Shown: positions 56,264 to 64,000 of the stretch, in pieces
How the letters are laid out: each line of letters begins with the position of its first letter
How positions within the stretch are numbered: position 1 is the first letter of the stretch
NCBI RefSeq assembly: GCF_012489685.1
Contig: NC_080045.1
Coordinates: forward strand, 5,833,001 to 5,897,000
Length of the DNA stretch: 64,000 nucleotides
Source of the DNA: Lotus japonicus
Taxonomy: Eukaryota; Streptophyta; Magnoliopsida; Fabales; Fabaceae
Direction of reading: 5' to 3'
Made by a program: the position numbers and the translations under genes
Notes under the pieces: model-generated
The model's database searches: none
Seen by the model: only the letters and a program-made list of their open reading frames with translations
What the model was told of the DNA's origin: nothing

Positions 56264-58837
56264 AACTTAAAAATGAAGTACTTCCCGAGTTCTTTAACTA
56301 AGAACGCGTTTACCTGGTTCACCACCCTCGCCCCGAGGTCAGTTCATACATGGGCCCAATTGGAAAGAATTTTCCATGAGCAATTCTTTAGGGGAGAGTG
56401 CAAAGTGAGTTTGAAAGATTTGGCTAGTGTTAAAAGAAAGCCAGCAGAGTCCATTGATGACTATCTAAACAGGTTCAGGATGCTTAAATCTCGATGTTTC
56501 ACTCATGTCCCTGAACACGAGCTAGTTGTCTTAGCCGCTGGTGGTCTAGAGTATTCTATTAGAAAGAAAATCGATACTCAATATATTCGAGATATGTCTT
56601 TGCTCGCAGATAGAGTAAGGCACATCGAATTACTAAAGGCTGAAAAGTCTGAAGAAAGGGCCAAAACTAATAAGTGGCCAAAGAAAGAAAAAGTAACGTA
56701 CATAGACACTGACCTAGTGTGTCAAAGTCCATGTGTCTATCGAGAAGTCCCTACAGACGTTGACATAAATGATGTCAATCTGGCTGAACTCCAGCCAGGC
56801 GATCCTTATGTGTGTAAAGCATTGAAACCATATGAAAACAAACTTGGGGAAGAAAGCCCCAAGAACACCATTCCTGCAGTAAAAACTTATACTTTTGATG
56901 TGACCAAATGTGATGCAATTTATGATATACTTGTGTCTGATGGTTTGCTTGTGGTCCCTAAAGACCAAAAACTTCCTTCTCCTGAACAAAGGAAAGGGAA
57001 GAAATATTGCAAATATCACAACTTTTTTGGTCATTGGACCTCACAGTGTGTTCGTTTCAGGGATCTTGTGCAGGGGGCATTGGATTCAGGAAGACTCAAG
57101 TATGATGAAAAAGCCAAAAGCCAAATGAAGATTGACTCTGATCCGTTGCAGGTAGCTGAAGCCAACTATGTGGAACCTTTCTACATTGGCATGGTCGACA
57201 TTTCTGAGAAGCTAGATTTGGGCCTGACACTTGGGGAGGCAAAGGAGGAAAACATTGCTGTCGAAGAACCAGAGGTCGAGAAAGAGGTGAGCCTAGAGGA
57301 GGTTTACCCCAAGGCCGGAGAAACTCTTGTTGAGTTTTTGTCCCGGAGCAAGGATGGCGAGAAAGAAGTCATGTTGTGCCCTCGATGCAGCGCCGTCTTC
57401 GACAAGTCTGCAGCCAAAGCCTACCAAGATTCTGAAATGAAAAGACATTATCAGAACAAAGTGCCTGTGTCTAGAAGGCTGAAGTATCCCTACGAGGAGT
57501 GGGTTGAGAGAGGCCAGGAACTCAATGGCCATAAAAACCAGAAGCCGAGAAGCAAAGACAAGACTTACGTCCCCGATGCTGGGTTACCAAAAAACCAATG
57601 GTTCAGGCCAGCGCCTCCAAGGCCAAAACAACACCAAAAGTGGCAGAAAATCGACTTGGGCCAAGGATCCTCTTACATCAACAATTCCCGCGTGTCACGA
57701 AGCTACTCCTATGGCTCTGGGAACTACTATGCTCCTGAGCAAATGACCAGGACTCAGTTCAGACGTTTTCTGAGGAAAAGGAAAGCTGAAAGGGAAAGAG
57801 GTGGCAAGTTCCGTTCACTATGGGACATAAAGCCAGAAGACAACCCTCGCAATGAACCTAGTGTGGCGTCGATTATCAATCAGCTCGACCACGCCATTAA
57901 ACAAGGAACAACTGTGCCACCAAACCCGGCCAAGGAAAAGGGGAAAGAGGCTGTTGAAGATGAGGATGAAGACATGCTCGAAGATTTCGACGACAGTGAT
58001 GGAGAAGACCTCAACATCATCTGCATAGTGTCTATCTTACCTGCTGAATTCGATAGAATCTCAGAAGTTACAGAAAGCGAAGAAGATTACTATGTCGAGG
58101 AAGAACCAGATGACAACCCTTTGTGTTATTATGTGATGCAGAGAGGGTCTGTCGAGGATGAGAGAGCTATTTTCCAAAGGCCAACTGAGCAAATGAAGAG
58201 CCATTTGAAACCATTGTTTGTTTGGGCCAAAGTCGAGGAGAAAGGAGTTAATAAAGTCCTTGTCGACGGGGGAGCTGCAATCAACCTGATGCCTGGGTTT
58301 ATGCTCATAAAGTTGGGTAAAACCGAAGCAGATCTAATCCCACATGATATGGTACTTTCTGATTATGAAGGAAAGACAGGTTCTTCCCTGGGGGCAATCA
58401 TGCTGAACATAACAGTAGGAACAGTGGCCCGCTCCACATTGTTCATTGTGGTCCCTTCAAAGGCTAACTACAATTTGTTGTTGGGAAGAGAATGGATTCA
58501 TGGCGTGGGGGCAGTACCCTCGACTCTGCACCAACGTATATCCATTTGGAAGTCTGATGGGGTCGTCGAGAATGTACAAGCAGATCAAAGCTACTACTTA
58601 GCAGAGACATGTTACGTTGGTAAGAAGAATTTCGAGAAGAGTCTAGCCACCATAGCTCCCTTGGACACAGTGGCTAATCAATACTTCAACCCATACTCAG
58701 AGTATTCAGTGACGTTGGATCCCATCCGGGGGCTAAACCTCAATGAAGCATGCAAACCTGATGCCATGAGTGGATGGCACAGCGATGAAGAAAAAGATGC
58801 CACTACTGAGTGGCAAACCAGTGGTAAAGATGATTAA
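56264..58837 (+). CDS. Gag C-terminal part and protease
   Basis: It continues gag in the same frame after the stop: SSLTKNAFTWFTTLAPRSVH, then LARIFHEQF-like gag core. Next is a Cys/His knuckle (YCKYHNFFGHWTSQC, about 57006-57050), a lysine-rich basic linker, and an acidic stretch with many D/E (57955-58010). The aspartic protease has LVDGGAAINLMP (about 58258-58293) and LLLGREWIHG. Protease cleaves the polyprotein. The first ATG of this part is 56273, but it probably has no start of its own. It ends at 58837 while the pol frame has already opened at 58770. Confidence 0.85.
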   Translation, partial: NLKMKYFPSSLTKNAFTWFTTLAPRSVHTWAQLERIFHEQFFRGECKVSLKDLASVKRKPAESIDDYLNRFRMLKSRCFTHVPEHELVVLAAGGLEYSIRKKIDTQYIRDMSLLADRVRHIELLKAEKSEERAKTNKWPKKEKVTYIDTDLVCQSPCVYREVPTDVDINDVNLAELQPGDPYVCKALKPYENKLGEESPKNTIPAVKTYTFDVTKCDAIYDILVSDGLLVVPKDQKLPSPEQRKGKKYCKYHNFFGHWTSQCVRFRDLVQGALDSGRLKYDEKAKSQMKIDSDPLQVAEANYVEPFYIGMVDISEKLDLGLTLGEAKEENIAVEEPEVEKEVSLEEVYPKAGETLVEFLSRSKDGEKEVMLCPRCSAVFDKSAAKAYQDSEMKRHYQNKVPVSRRLKYPYEEWVERGQELNGHKNQKPRSKDKTYVPDAGLPKNQWFRPAPPRPKQHQKWQKIDLGQGSSYINNSRVSRSYSYGSGNYYAPEQMTRTQFRRFLRKRKAERERGGKFRSLWDIKPEDNPRNEPSVASIINQLDHAIKQGTTVPPNPAKEKGKEAVEDEDEDMLEDFDDSDGEDLNIICIVSILPAEFDRISEVTESEEDYYVEEEPDDNPLCYYVMQRGSVEDERAIFQRPTEQMKSHLKPLFVWAKVEEKGVNKVLVDGGAAINLMPGFMLIKLGKTEADLIPHDMVLSDYEGKTGSSLGAIMLNITVGTVARSTLFIVVPSKANYNLLLGREWIHGVGAVPSTLHQRISIWKSDGVVENVQADQSYYLAETCYVGKKNFEKSLATIAPLDTVANQYFNPYSEYSVTLDPIRGLNLNEACKPDAMSGWHSDEEKDATTEWQTSGKDD

Positions 58838-61800
58838 TTCGAGCATAGCTCGAATATCGGCTTACGCAGCCGAAAACAAAATAAGAACGGCCTTAGAGGC
58901 CGAAAGAATGGCCAAAGAAATGGCTATTGATGAAGTTGACGATGTCTCAATTCTACCCGTCGAAACGACACTTCAGAATGAGGCAACAACGAATAAGGAT
59001 AACATGCGTTTGGAAGAAGACGAGCAGAGTGTCGAAGAATTTGAAGATCTCCGTAATTTAAGGCTGGATTGCATCTACGATGATAGCCCATTGGGTTTCG
59101 AGAAGCCAGCGATCGACATTTCCAAGAAAATGGAAGCACAGGACCCTTTGGAAGAAGTGGACTTGGGTGATGGCTCAGAAAAGAAGCCAACATACATCAG
59201 TGCTCTTATTGACCCAGAGTTAAAGGATAGGATGGTGAAATTACTCAAAGAATTCAAAGACTGTTTCGCTTGGGATTATGATGAGATGCCAGGACTGAGT
59301 CGAGAACTGGTAGAATTGCAGTTACCCATCAAAGAAGATAAGAAACCAGTCAAGCAATTACCTAGGAGGTTCCATCCAGATGTGTTGGTAAAAATCAAAG
59401 AAGAAATCGAAAGGCTCCTCAGGTGCAAGTTTATCAGGACAGCTCGATATGTGGATTGGTTAGCCAACATGGTCCTAGTAATCAAGAAGAATGGAAAGAT
59501 GAGGGTTTGCATTGACTTTCGAGATCTTAATGCTGCCACTCCAAAAGACGAGTATCACATGCCTATTGCTGAGATGATGGTGGATTCCGCTGCTGGTCAT
59601 GAATACTTAAGCTTGTTGGATGGTTATTCAGGCTACAACCAAATCTTCATAGCAGAAGAAGATGTGTCGAAGACAGCTTTTCGATGTCCTGGTGCCTTGG
59701 GGACATACGAGTGGGTGGTCATGCCATTTGGGTTGAAAAACGCTGGTGCGACCTACCAAAGGGTAATGAATACCATTTTTCATGATTTTATTGAAACTTT
59801 CATGCAGGTTTACATTGATGATATTGTGGTAAAATCCCCATCAAGGGATGACCATTTATCCCATCTGAGGAAATCCTTTGAGAGGATGAGGAAATATGGC
59901 TTAAAGATGAACCCCCTTAAATGTTCCTTTGGTGTTATTGCAGGTGATTTTTTGGGTTTTGTGGTGCATAAAAAGGGCATCGAGATCAACAAAAACAAAG
60001 CTAAAGCCATTCTCGACACAAGTCCGCCAACCAGTAAGAAGCAACTACAATCGTTACTGGGGAAGATTAACTTCCTAAGGAGATTCATTCCCAACCTTAG
60101 TGAGAAGACCAAGTCATTTTCCTCGCTTCTTCGACTAAAGAAGGAAGATGTGTTCCGCTGGGAAGCAGAGCACCAAAAGGCATTCGATGAACTCAAAAAG
60201 TACCTGTCCAATCCACCTGTAATGGTGCCACCCATCAGAGGGAAGCCAATGAAGCTGTATATCTCCGCCACAGATGAAACCATTGGAAGCATGCTGGCTC
60301 AAGAGGATGGAAATGGCAACGAAAGGGCCATATTTTACTTAAGTAGGGTATTAAATGGCGCAGAAACTCGATACACCATGATCGAGAAATTGTGTTTATG
60401 CTTGTACTTCTCTTGTGTAAAGCTGAAATATTATATAAAGCCAATCGATGTAATAGTTTTTTCTCATTATGATATAATAAAACACATGTTATCCAAACCA
60501 ATCTTGCATAGTCGAATTGGTAAATGGGCTTTGGCTCTAACCGAATATTCACTAACTTATGCCCCATTAAAAGCAATTAGGGGGCAAGCAGTTGCTGATT
60601 TCTTAGCGGATCATACTATGCCTAAGGAAATCGTAACTTACGTGGGCACACAGCCTTGGAAGTTATATTTCGACGGTTCCAGCCATAAAAATGGAACCGG
60701 GATCGGGATGTTCATCATATCCCCGCAAGGCATCCCCACTAAGTTCAAATTTAGGATCAAGGATAGTTGCTCGAACAATGAAGTTGAGTATGAGGCATTG
60801 ATATCAAGCCTCGAGATTTTGCTAGCTCTGGCGGCAAAGAACGTTGTCATAAAAGGAGATTCTGAGTTGGTGATAAAGCAGCTCACCAAAGAATACAAGT
60901 GCGTTAGCGAGCATCTAGCCAAATATTATGTAAAAGCAAACAATTTGTTGGCTAAATTCAACGAGGTCGGAATAGGTCATGTTCCTAGAATAAAGAACCA
61001 AGAAGCCAATGAATTGGCGCAGATTGCTTCTGGGTATATGGTAGATAAACCAAAGTTGACAGAGCTAATTAAGATCAAAGAAAAGCTGAGCCCTTCGGAT
61101 CTCGACGTTATGTTTATTGATAATCTAACCCCCAACGATTGGAGAAAGCCAATTGTCGAGTACCTGCAGAACCCAGTAGGATCAACTGATAGAAAAGTCA
61201 AGTACAGGGCTCTAAGTTACACCATTTTAGGCAACGAGTTGTTTAAAAAGAACGTCGACGACACATTGTTGAAATGTTTAAGCGAGGACGACGCATTTAT
61301 AGCTGTATCAGCTGCTCACGATGGCCTGTGTGGTGCTCACCAAGCAGGGGCCAAAATGAAATGGATTCTATTTAGGCAAGGTTTGTATTGGCCAACCATC
61401 ATGAAAGATTGCATTGAATATGCAAGAGGCTGTCAAGATTGTCAAAAACATTCAGGAATCCAGCACGTGCCAGCTAGCGAATTGCACTCTATTATCAAAC
61501 CATGGCCGTTTAGGGGATGGGCAATAGACTTAATTGGCGAAATTCATCCAGCTTCATCAAGGCAGCACAAATATATCATTGTGGCAGACGATTATTTCAC
61601 TAAATGGGTCGAAGCCATTCCACTACAAAACGTAACACAAGAAACGGTAATCGAGTTTATACAAAATCATATTGTGTATCGATTTGGATTACCAGAGTCC
61701 ATCACGACGGACCAAGGCACAGTGTTTGTGGGACGCAAAGTGGCAGCCTTTGCAGAATCCTGGGGCATCAGGCTTTTAACCTCAACCCCTTACTATGCTC

Positions 61801-62402
61801 AGGCTAATGGCCAAGTAGAAGCAGCCAATAAAATTCTAGTAAGCCTAATCAAAAAGCATGTGGGTCGAAAACCAAAAAGCTGGCATGAGACTTTAAGCCA
61901 AGTCATGTGGGCTTACAGGAATTCACCAAGGGAAGCGACAGGAACAACGCCTTTTCGACTGGCCTATGGCCAAGAAGCCGTGCTACCCGCAGAAGTATAT
62001 TTGCAGTCGTGTCGAATTCAAAGACAAGAGGAAATCCCAAGTGAAGTTTACTGGAATATGATGCTAGATGAATTAGTTGACCTCGATGAAGAAAAGATCT
62101 CGGCACTAGACATTTTAACAAGGCAAAAGGATCGCATAGCTAAAGCATACAATAAAAAGGTAAAAAATCGATCTTTTGTCACAGGTGATTACGTGTGGAA
62201 AGTTATCCTCCCAATGGATAAAAAGGACAGAGCCTACGGGAAATGGACCCCCAATTGGGAAGGACCATTCAAAGTCGAAAACACGTTACCTAATAATGCC
62301 TACGTGATTAAGGAATTGAGCAGTCAGCGTCAATGTGTTATAGTAAATGGCAAGTATTTAAAAGCATATAAGCCAATGTTACATGAAATCAAAATTGAAT
62401 AA
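58770..62402 (+). CDS. RT-RNase H-aRNase H-integrase (pol) of the Tat/Ogre-like element
   Basis: About 1210 codons, open from just after a TGA at 58767; it begins with GTG, so no normal start. Domains: RT with YIDD at 59811-59822; Ty3 RNase H (about 60240-60600); second, archaeal-type RNase H starting LYFDGSS (about 60663); and integrase with a His/Cys zinc segment (HDGLCGAHQ ... CQDC, about 61318-61445). The D-D-E residues are in AIDLIGE (about 61524), TTDQGT (about 61703) and GQVEAANK (about 61809). A GPF-type C-terminus (PNWEGPFK) follows. The frame is +1 relative to gag-protease with 68 nt of overlap. Ogre-type elements join these parts by splicing; frameshifting is another option. No stops interrupt it. 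Confidence 0.9.
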   Translation: MDGTAMKKKMPLLSGKPVVKMINSSIARISAYAAENKIRTALEAERMAKEMAIDEVDDVSILPVETTLQNEATTNKDNMRLEEDEQSVEEFEDLRNLRLDCIYDDSPLGFEKPAIDISKKMEAQDPLEEVDLGDGSEKKPTYISALIDPELKDRMVKLLKEFKDCFAWDYDEMPGLSRELVELQLPIKEDKKPVKQLPRRFHPDVLVKIKEEIERLLRCKFIRTARYVDWLANMVLVIKKNGKMRVCIDFRDLNAATPKDEYHMPIAEMMVDSAAGHEYLSLLDGYSGYNQIFIAEEDVSKTAFRCPGALGTYEWVVMPFGLKNAGATYQRVMNTIFHDFIETFMQVYIDDIVVKSPSRDDHLSHLRKSFERMRKYGLKMNPLKCSFGVIAGDFLGFVVHKKGIEINKNKAKAILDTSPPTSKKQLQSLLGKINFLRRFIPNLSEKTKSFSSLLRLKKEDVFRWEAEHQKAFDELKKYLSNPPVMVPPIRGKPMKLYISATDETIGSMLAQEDGNGNERAIFYLSRVLNGAETRYTMIEKLCLCLYFSCVKLKYYIKPIDVIVFSHYDIIKHMLSKPILHSRIGKWALALTEYSLTYAPLKAIRGQAVADFLADHTMPKEIVTYVGTQPWKLYFDGSSHKNGTGIGMFIISPQGIPTKFKFRIKDSCSNNEVEYEALISSLEILLALAAKNVVIKGDSELVIKQLTKEYKCVSEHLAKYYVKANNLLAKFNEVGIGHVPRIKNQEANELAQIASGYMVDKPKLTELIKIKEKLSPSDLDVMFIDNLTPNDWRKPIVEYLQNPVGSTDRKVKYRALSYTILGNELFKKNVDDTLLKCLSEDDAFIAVSAAHDGLCGAHQAGAKMKWILFRQGLYWPTIMKDCIEYARGCQDCQKHSGIQHVPASELHSIIKPWPFRGWAIDLIGEIHPASSRQHKYIIVADDYFTKWVEAIPLQNVTQETVIEFIQNHIVYRFGLPESITTDQGTVFVGRKVAAFAESWGIRLLTSTPYYAQANGQVEAANKILVSLIKKHVGRKPKSWHETLSQVMWAYRNSPREATGTTPFRLAYGQEAVLPAEVYLQSCRIQRQEEIPSEVYWNMMLDELVDLDEEKISALDILTRQKDRIAKAYNKKVKNRSFVTGDYVWKVILPMDKKDRAYGKWTPNWEGPFKVENTLPNNAYVIKELSSQRQCVIVNGKYLKAYKPMLHEIKIE

Positions 62403-62497
62403 AGGACAAAATGTCGCGATTGCCAAATCGAGTTCATTAACCAAAACAGGCCAAAATAGGCATTACAGGTATGGCAAAACACAAACAAACTAGAAGC

Positions 62498-62971
62498 CTA
62501 AAAAGGAAAAATGGCTCTGTATCCATTGTATCTAGCTTGCATGGGTGCTAATCGCTCCACCAGCGCCACCATCCGACCCTCAAGCCAAGCCTTCTTTTGA
62601 CGAGCAACCAAGTCTTCAAGGGAGGCTGCGGATATCTCGACGACTGATCGAACAAGACCTTCCGGGTCTTGCTGATCCAAAGAGGCCTGGAGAAAATCGA
62701 ATTTCTCCCTCCACTCATCTATTTGGTGTTCCTGAAAGAACACCATTACTGAAAGTTCCCGGAACTCTTCAAACAGAGGCTTGGCCTCCAAGAGAAGCCC
62801 CTGGAATTCCTGAAGAGGAATTCTAACGCGCGCGATGATTGGCCTATGAAGCAGTTGATCAATGAGCCCTAGAAGCTCATCAAGGCCAGCAAAGGAGTCA
62901 TACAGGTTCTGGAAAAGGTTCTCCTGGAAAGCCAAGTCCCTGATACGACGAAGAATAAGTCTGCTATCCAT
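62498..62971 (-). CDS. Antisense ORF 1 of the Tat/Ogre-like element
   Basis: The frame lies on the strand opposite pol, 95 bases after the pol stop. The open frame reaches an ATG at 63064, but a TATA box overlaps that codon, so I place the start at the next ATG, 62971 (MDSRLILRRIRDLAFQENLF), giving 157 residues. The product is rich in L, E and Q with long predicted helices (LQEFQGLLLEAKPLFEEF, DEWREKFDFLQASL) and no signal peptide, membrane segment or enzymatic motif. I do not recognise a family. Antisense ORFs between pol and the 3' LTR are known in Tat-lineage elements; their role is unsettled. Absence of stops suggests it was recently under constraint. Confidence 0.6.
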   Translation of the reverse strand: MDSRLILRRIRDLAFQENLFQNLYDSFAGLDELLGLIDQLLHRPIIARVRIPLQEFQGLLLEAKPLFEEFRELSVMVFFQEHQIDEWREKFDFLQASLDQQDPEGLVRSVVEISAASLEDLVARQKKAWLEGRMVALVERLAPMQARYNGYRAIFPF

Positions 62972-63062
62972 GGTGAAGGGTGAAAGGTTCTTAGATTGCA
63001 GGAAGAAGATGAGAATGGAAGGAAGAAGAGTTGCTGGTGAAAGACGAGTAAAAAACGGCTCC

Positions 63063-63069
63063 ATTTATA
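63063..63069 (-). promoter_or_regulatory. Candidate TATA box of antisense ORF 1
   Basis: The minus strand reads TATAAAT, about 92 bases before the ATG at 62971. Transcription would then start near 63035 with a 5' leader of about 60 bases. Confidence 0.45.
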
Positions 63070-63072
63070 ATA

Positions 63073-63489
63073 GGGAGGTAACAAACAGCCGCATTAATGC
63101 AAGCATGCAGTTACCAAAGCGTCAGCCAAACACGGCAAGCCACGTCAGCCACCACCACAAGTGGAGGAAGTTCTTAAGTCGTTGAACAAGAACGTGATAA
63201 AAAGCGTTATAAATTATCGTGGTTTTCAAGGAAACTTGGGAGGTGAAAGGTTAGATTAAGCGCCAAGTTAAATGGTGTGAAACTCAGCAATACAATGCAG
63301 GAAGTAATATAACAAAGACTGAATCGACAATAAAATGCAAATCGAGAAATAAAGCATATCAAGCATTGCCAATACAAATTCATTCATTAATCAGAAGTCG
63401 AACAGAGGTACAGGAATGATTGTTACAAAGTTGGCAACAAGGGCCATAATAGATCCATGGCCATTACAATAAAACAACAATTATGAAAC
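63073..63489. other. Spacer between the two antisense ORFs
   Basis: No ORF or repeat end seen. It would be the promoter region of antisense ORF 1 and the 3' flank of antisense ORF 2. Confidence 0.4.
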
Positions 63490-64000
63490 CTAAATCCTCG
63501 ACTTGAAGGCTTCAAGCTGAACCCCGGCAGCAGCAATCCTAGAATCCAAGCTTTGCTTCACACGCTGCTCTGCTGCAACCTCCTTAGAAAGTTGAGATGT
63601 CGACAGCATCACATTCGTGCACTCAGCAGCTAGCGTATTCAGTCGGGAATTCACAGCTGAGCCTTCATCAATCAACATAGCCTTTTGCTTCTCGAGCCTG
63701 GCTACCTCCCTGTGAAGCTCATCCAGTCGAGCATCAACACTCGACAACTCAGCTGCAATAAGAGTTTTCCTAGCAGTCAGCTTGAGAACTTCCTCTTTCG
63801 CAGGCAATAGGCCATTGGTGTTGGAAGTCACTTGTGCCTTTTTAGTCTCAATGGATTGCTCCACCGCAATGGCCTTGTCAAGCGTGGCCACGATATCGAC
63901 CACGAGAGTCTGCAACTCGACGAGAGCATCTGCCTGAGTCTGATCAAGTTGTTGGCTTAAGAGGAAGGCAAGCAGTTCTTTCACTTCCTGACCTAATTGA
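63490..64000 (-). CDS. Antisense ORF 2 of the Tat/Ogre-like element, C-terminal part (N-terminus outside window)
   Basis: A frame open to the right edge of the window, at least 169 codons, reading leftward and ending at 63490. The visible part is a long charged coiled coil (for example DARLDELHREVARLEKQKAM, with many A, L, E, K) ending GVQLEAFKSRI. The reading at 63984 begins with GTG and is not a real start; the frame continues upstream as QLGQEV. In this lineage some antisense ORFs carry a plant mobile domain followed by a coiled coil, so the missing N-terminus may hold such a domain, which is unverified. Confidence 0.6.
   Translation of the reverse strand, partial: QLGQEVKELLAFLLSQQLDQTQADALVELQTLVVDIVATLDKAIAVEQSIETKKAQVTSNTNGLLPAKEEVLKLTARKTLIAAELSSVDARLDELHREVARLEKQKAMLIDEGSAVNSRLNTLAAECTNVMLSTSQLSKEVAAEQRVKQSLDSRIAAAGVQLEAFKSRI

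Larger units (their letters stand above)
54285..64000 (+). mobile_element. Tat/Ogre-like Ty3/gypsy retrotransposon with antisense ORFs (right end outside window)
   Basis: Order: 785-bp 5' LTR, primer-binding site, gag, protease, then (shifted frame) RT, RNase H, a second archaeal-type RNase H, integrase, and two antisense ORFs. Its 3' LTR would lie beyond 64000. The dual RNase H and the LVDGGAAINLMP protease motif place it in the Tat lineage, close to Ogre-type elements. Extra ORFs downstream of pol in antisense are known in this lineage. At least 9.7 kb. Gag has a nonsense codon, so this copy is defective, though otherwise well preserved. Confidence 0.9.

Overview
The window is nuclear DNA from a flowering plant, very probably a eudicot and most likely a legume. 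The evidence is intron-containing plant genes (an ALMT-type anion-channel module, a phytosulfokine precursor, a plant U-box/ARM protein), AT-rich intergenic DNA, and a dense mix of plant transposons (two Tat-lineage Ty3/gypsy elements, an L1-type LINE, tRNA-derived SINEs, Mutator-like elements, Helitron ends, MITEs). Family-level placement is an inference from the general look of the repeats.

Layout. 1-13.8 kb: five head-to-tail copies (about 1.62 kb each) of an internal four-exon module of an aluminium-activated malate transporter (ALMT) gene, minus strand, every copy broken. A young 6.07-kb Tat-type LTR retrotransposon (4482-10548) sits inside copy 3. 13.8-18.5 kb: intergenic DNA with decayed element fragments. 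18.7-20.0 kb: an apparently intact single-exon U-box E3 ligase gene of the PUB30/PUB31 type. 20.7-33.1 kb: a 1.55-kb Mutator-like element, a rearranged fragment of the U-box gene, a 5'-truncated LINE with 12-bp target duplications, and a Helitron-like segment ending at 33113 that carries three SINE copies. 33.1-40.4 kb: an unrecognised exon/intron-like remnant split by a solo LTR, and a second Helitron-type 3' end at 40386. 40.4-47.3 kb: MITEs, two more SINEs, a two-exon phytosulfokine precursor gene (minus strand, 44772-45446) and a tRNA-Asp(GTC) gene. 48.6-53.6 kb: degenerate repeats, a solo LTR, a second member of the same Mutator-like family, and a third 9-bp-TSD element with a LINE tail nested inside it. 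54.3 kb to the right edge: a large dual-RNase-H Tat/Ogre-like retrotransposon, its 3' LTR outside the window, with gag split by a stop, pol in a shifted frame, and two antisense ORFs downstream of pol.

Only three host genes look functional: the U-box ligase (ubiquitin transfer), the phytosulfokine precursor (secreted sulfated peptide hormone) and the tRNA-Asp gene. They share no obvious pathway. The rest is a record of nested insertions and local tandem duplication. No bacterial-type operons, CRISPR arrays or rRNA genes were seen. The least explained structures are the ALMT exon-module array and the antisense gene pair of the right-hand retrotransposon.
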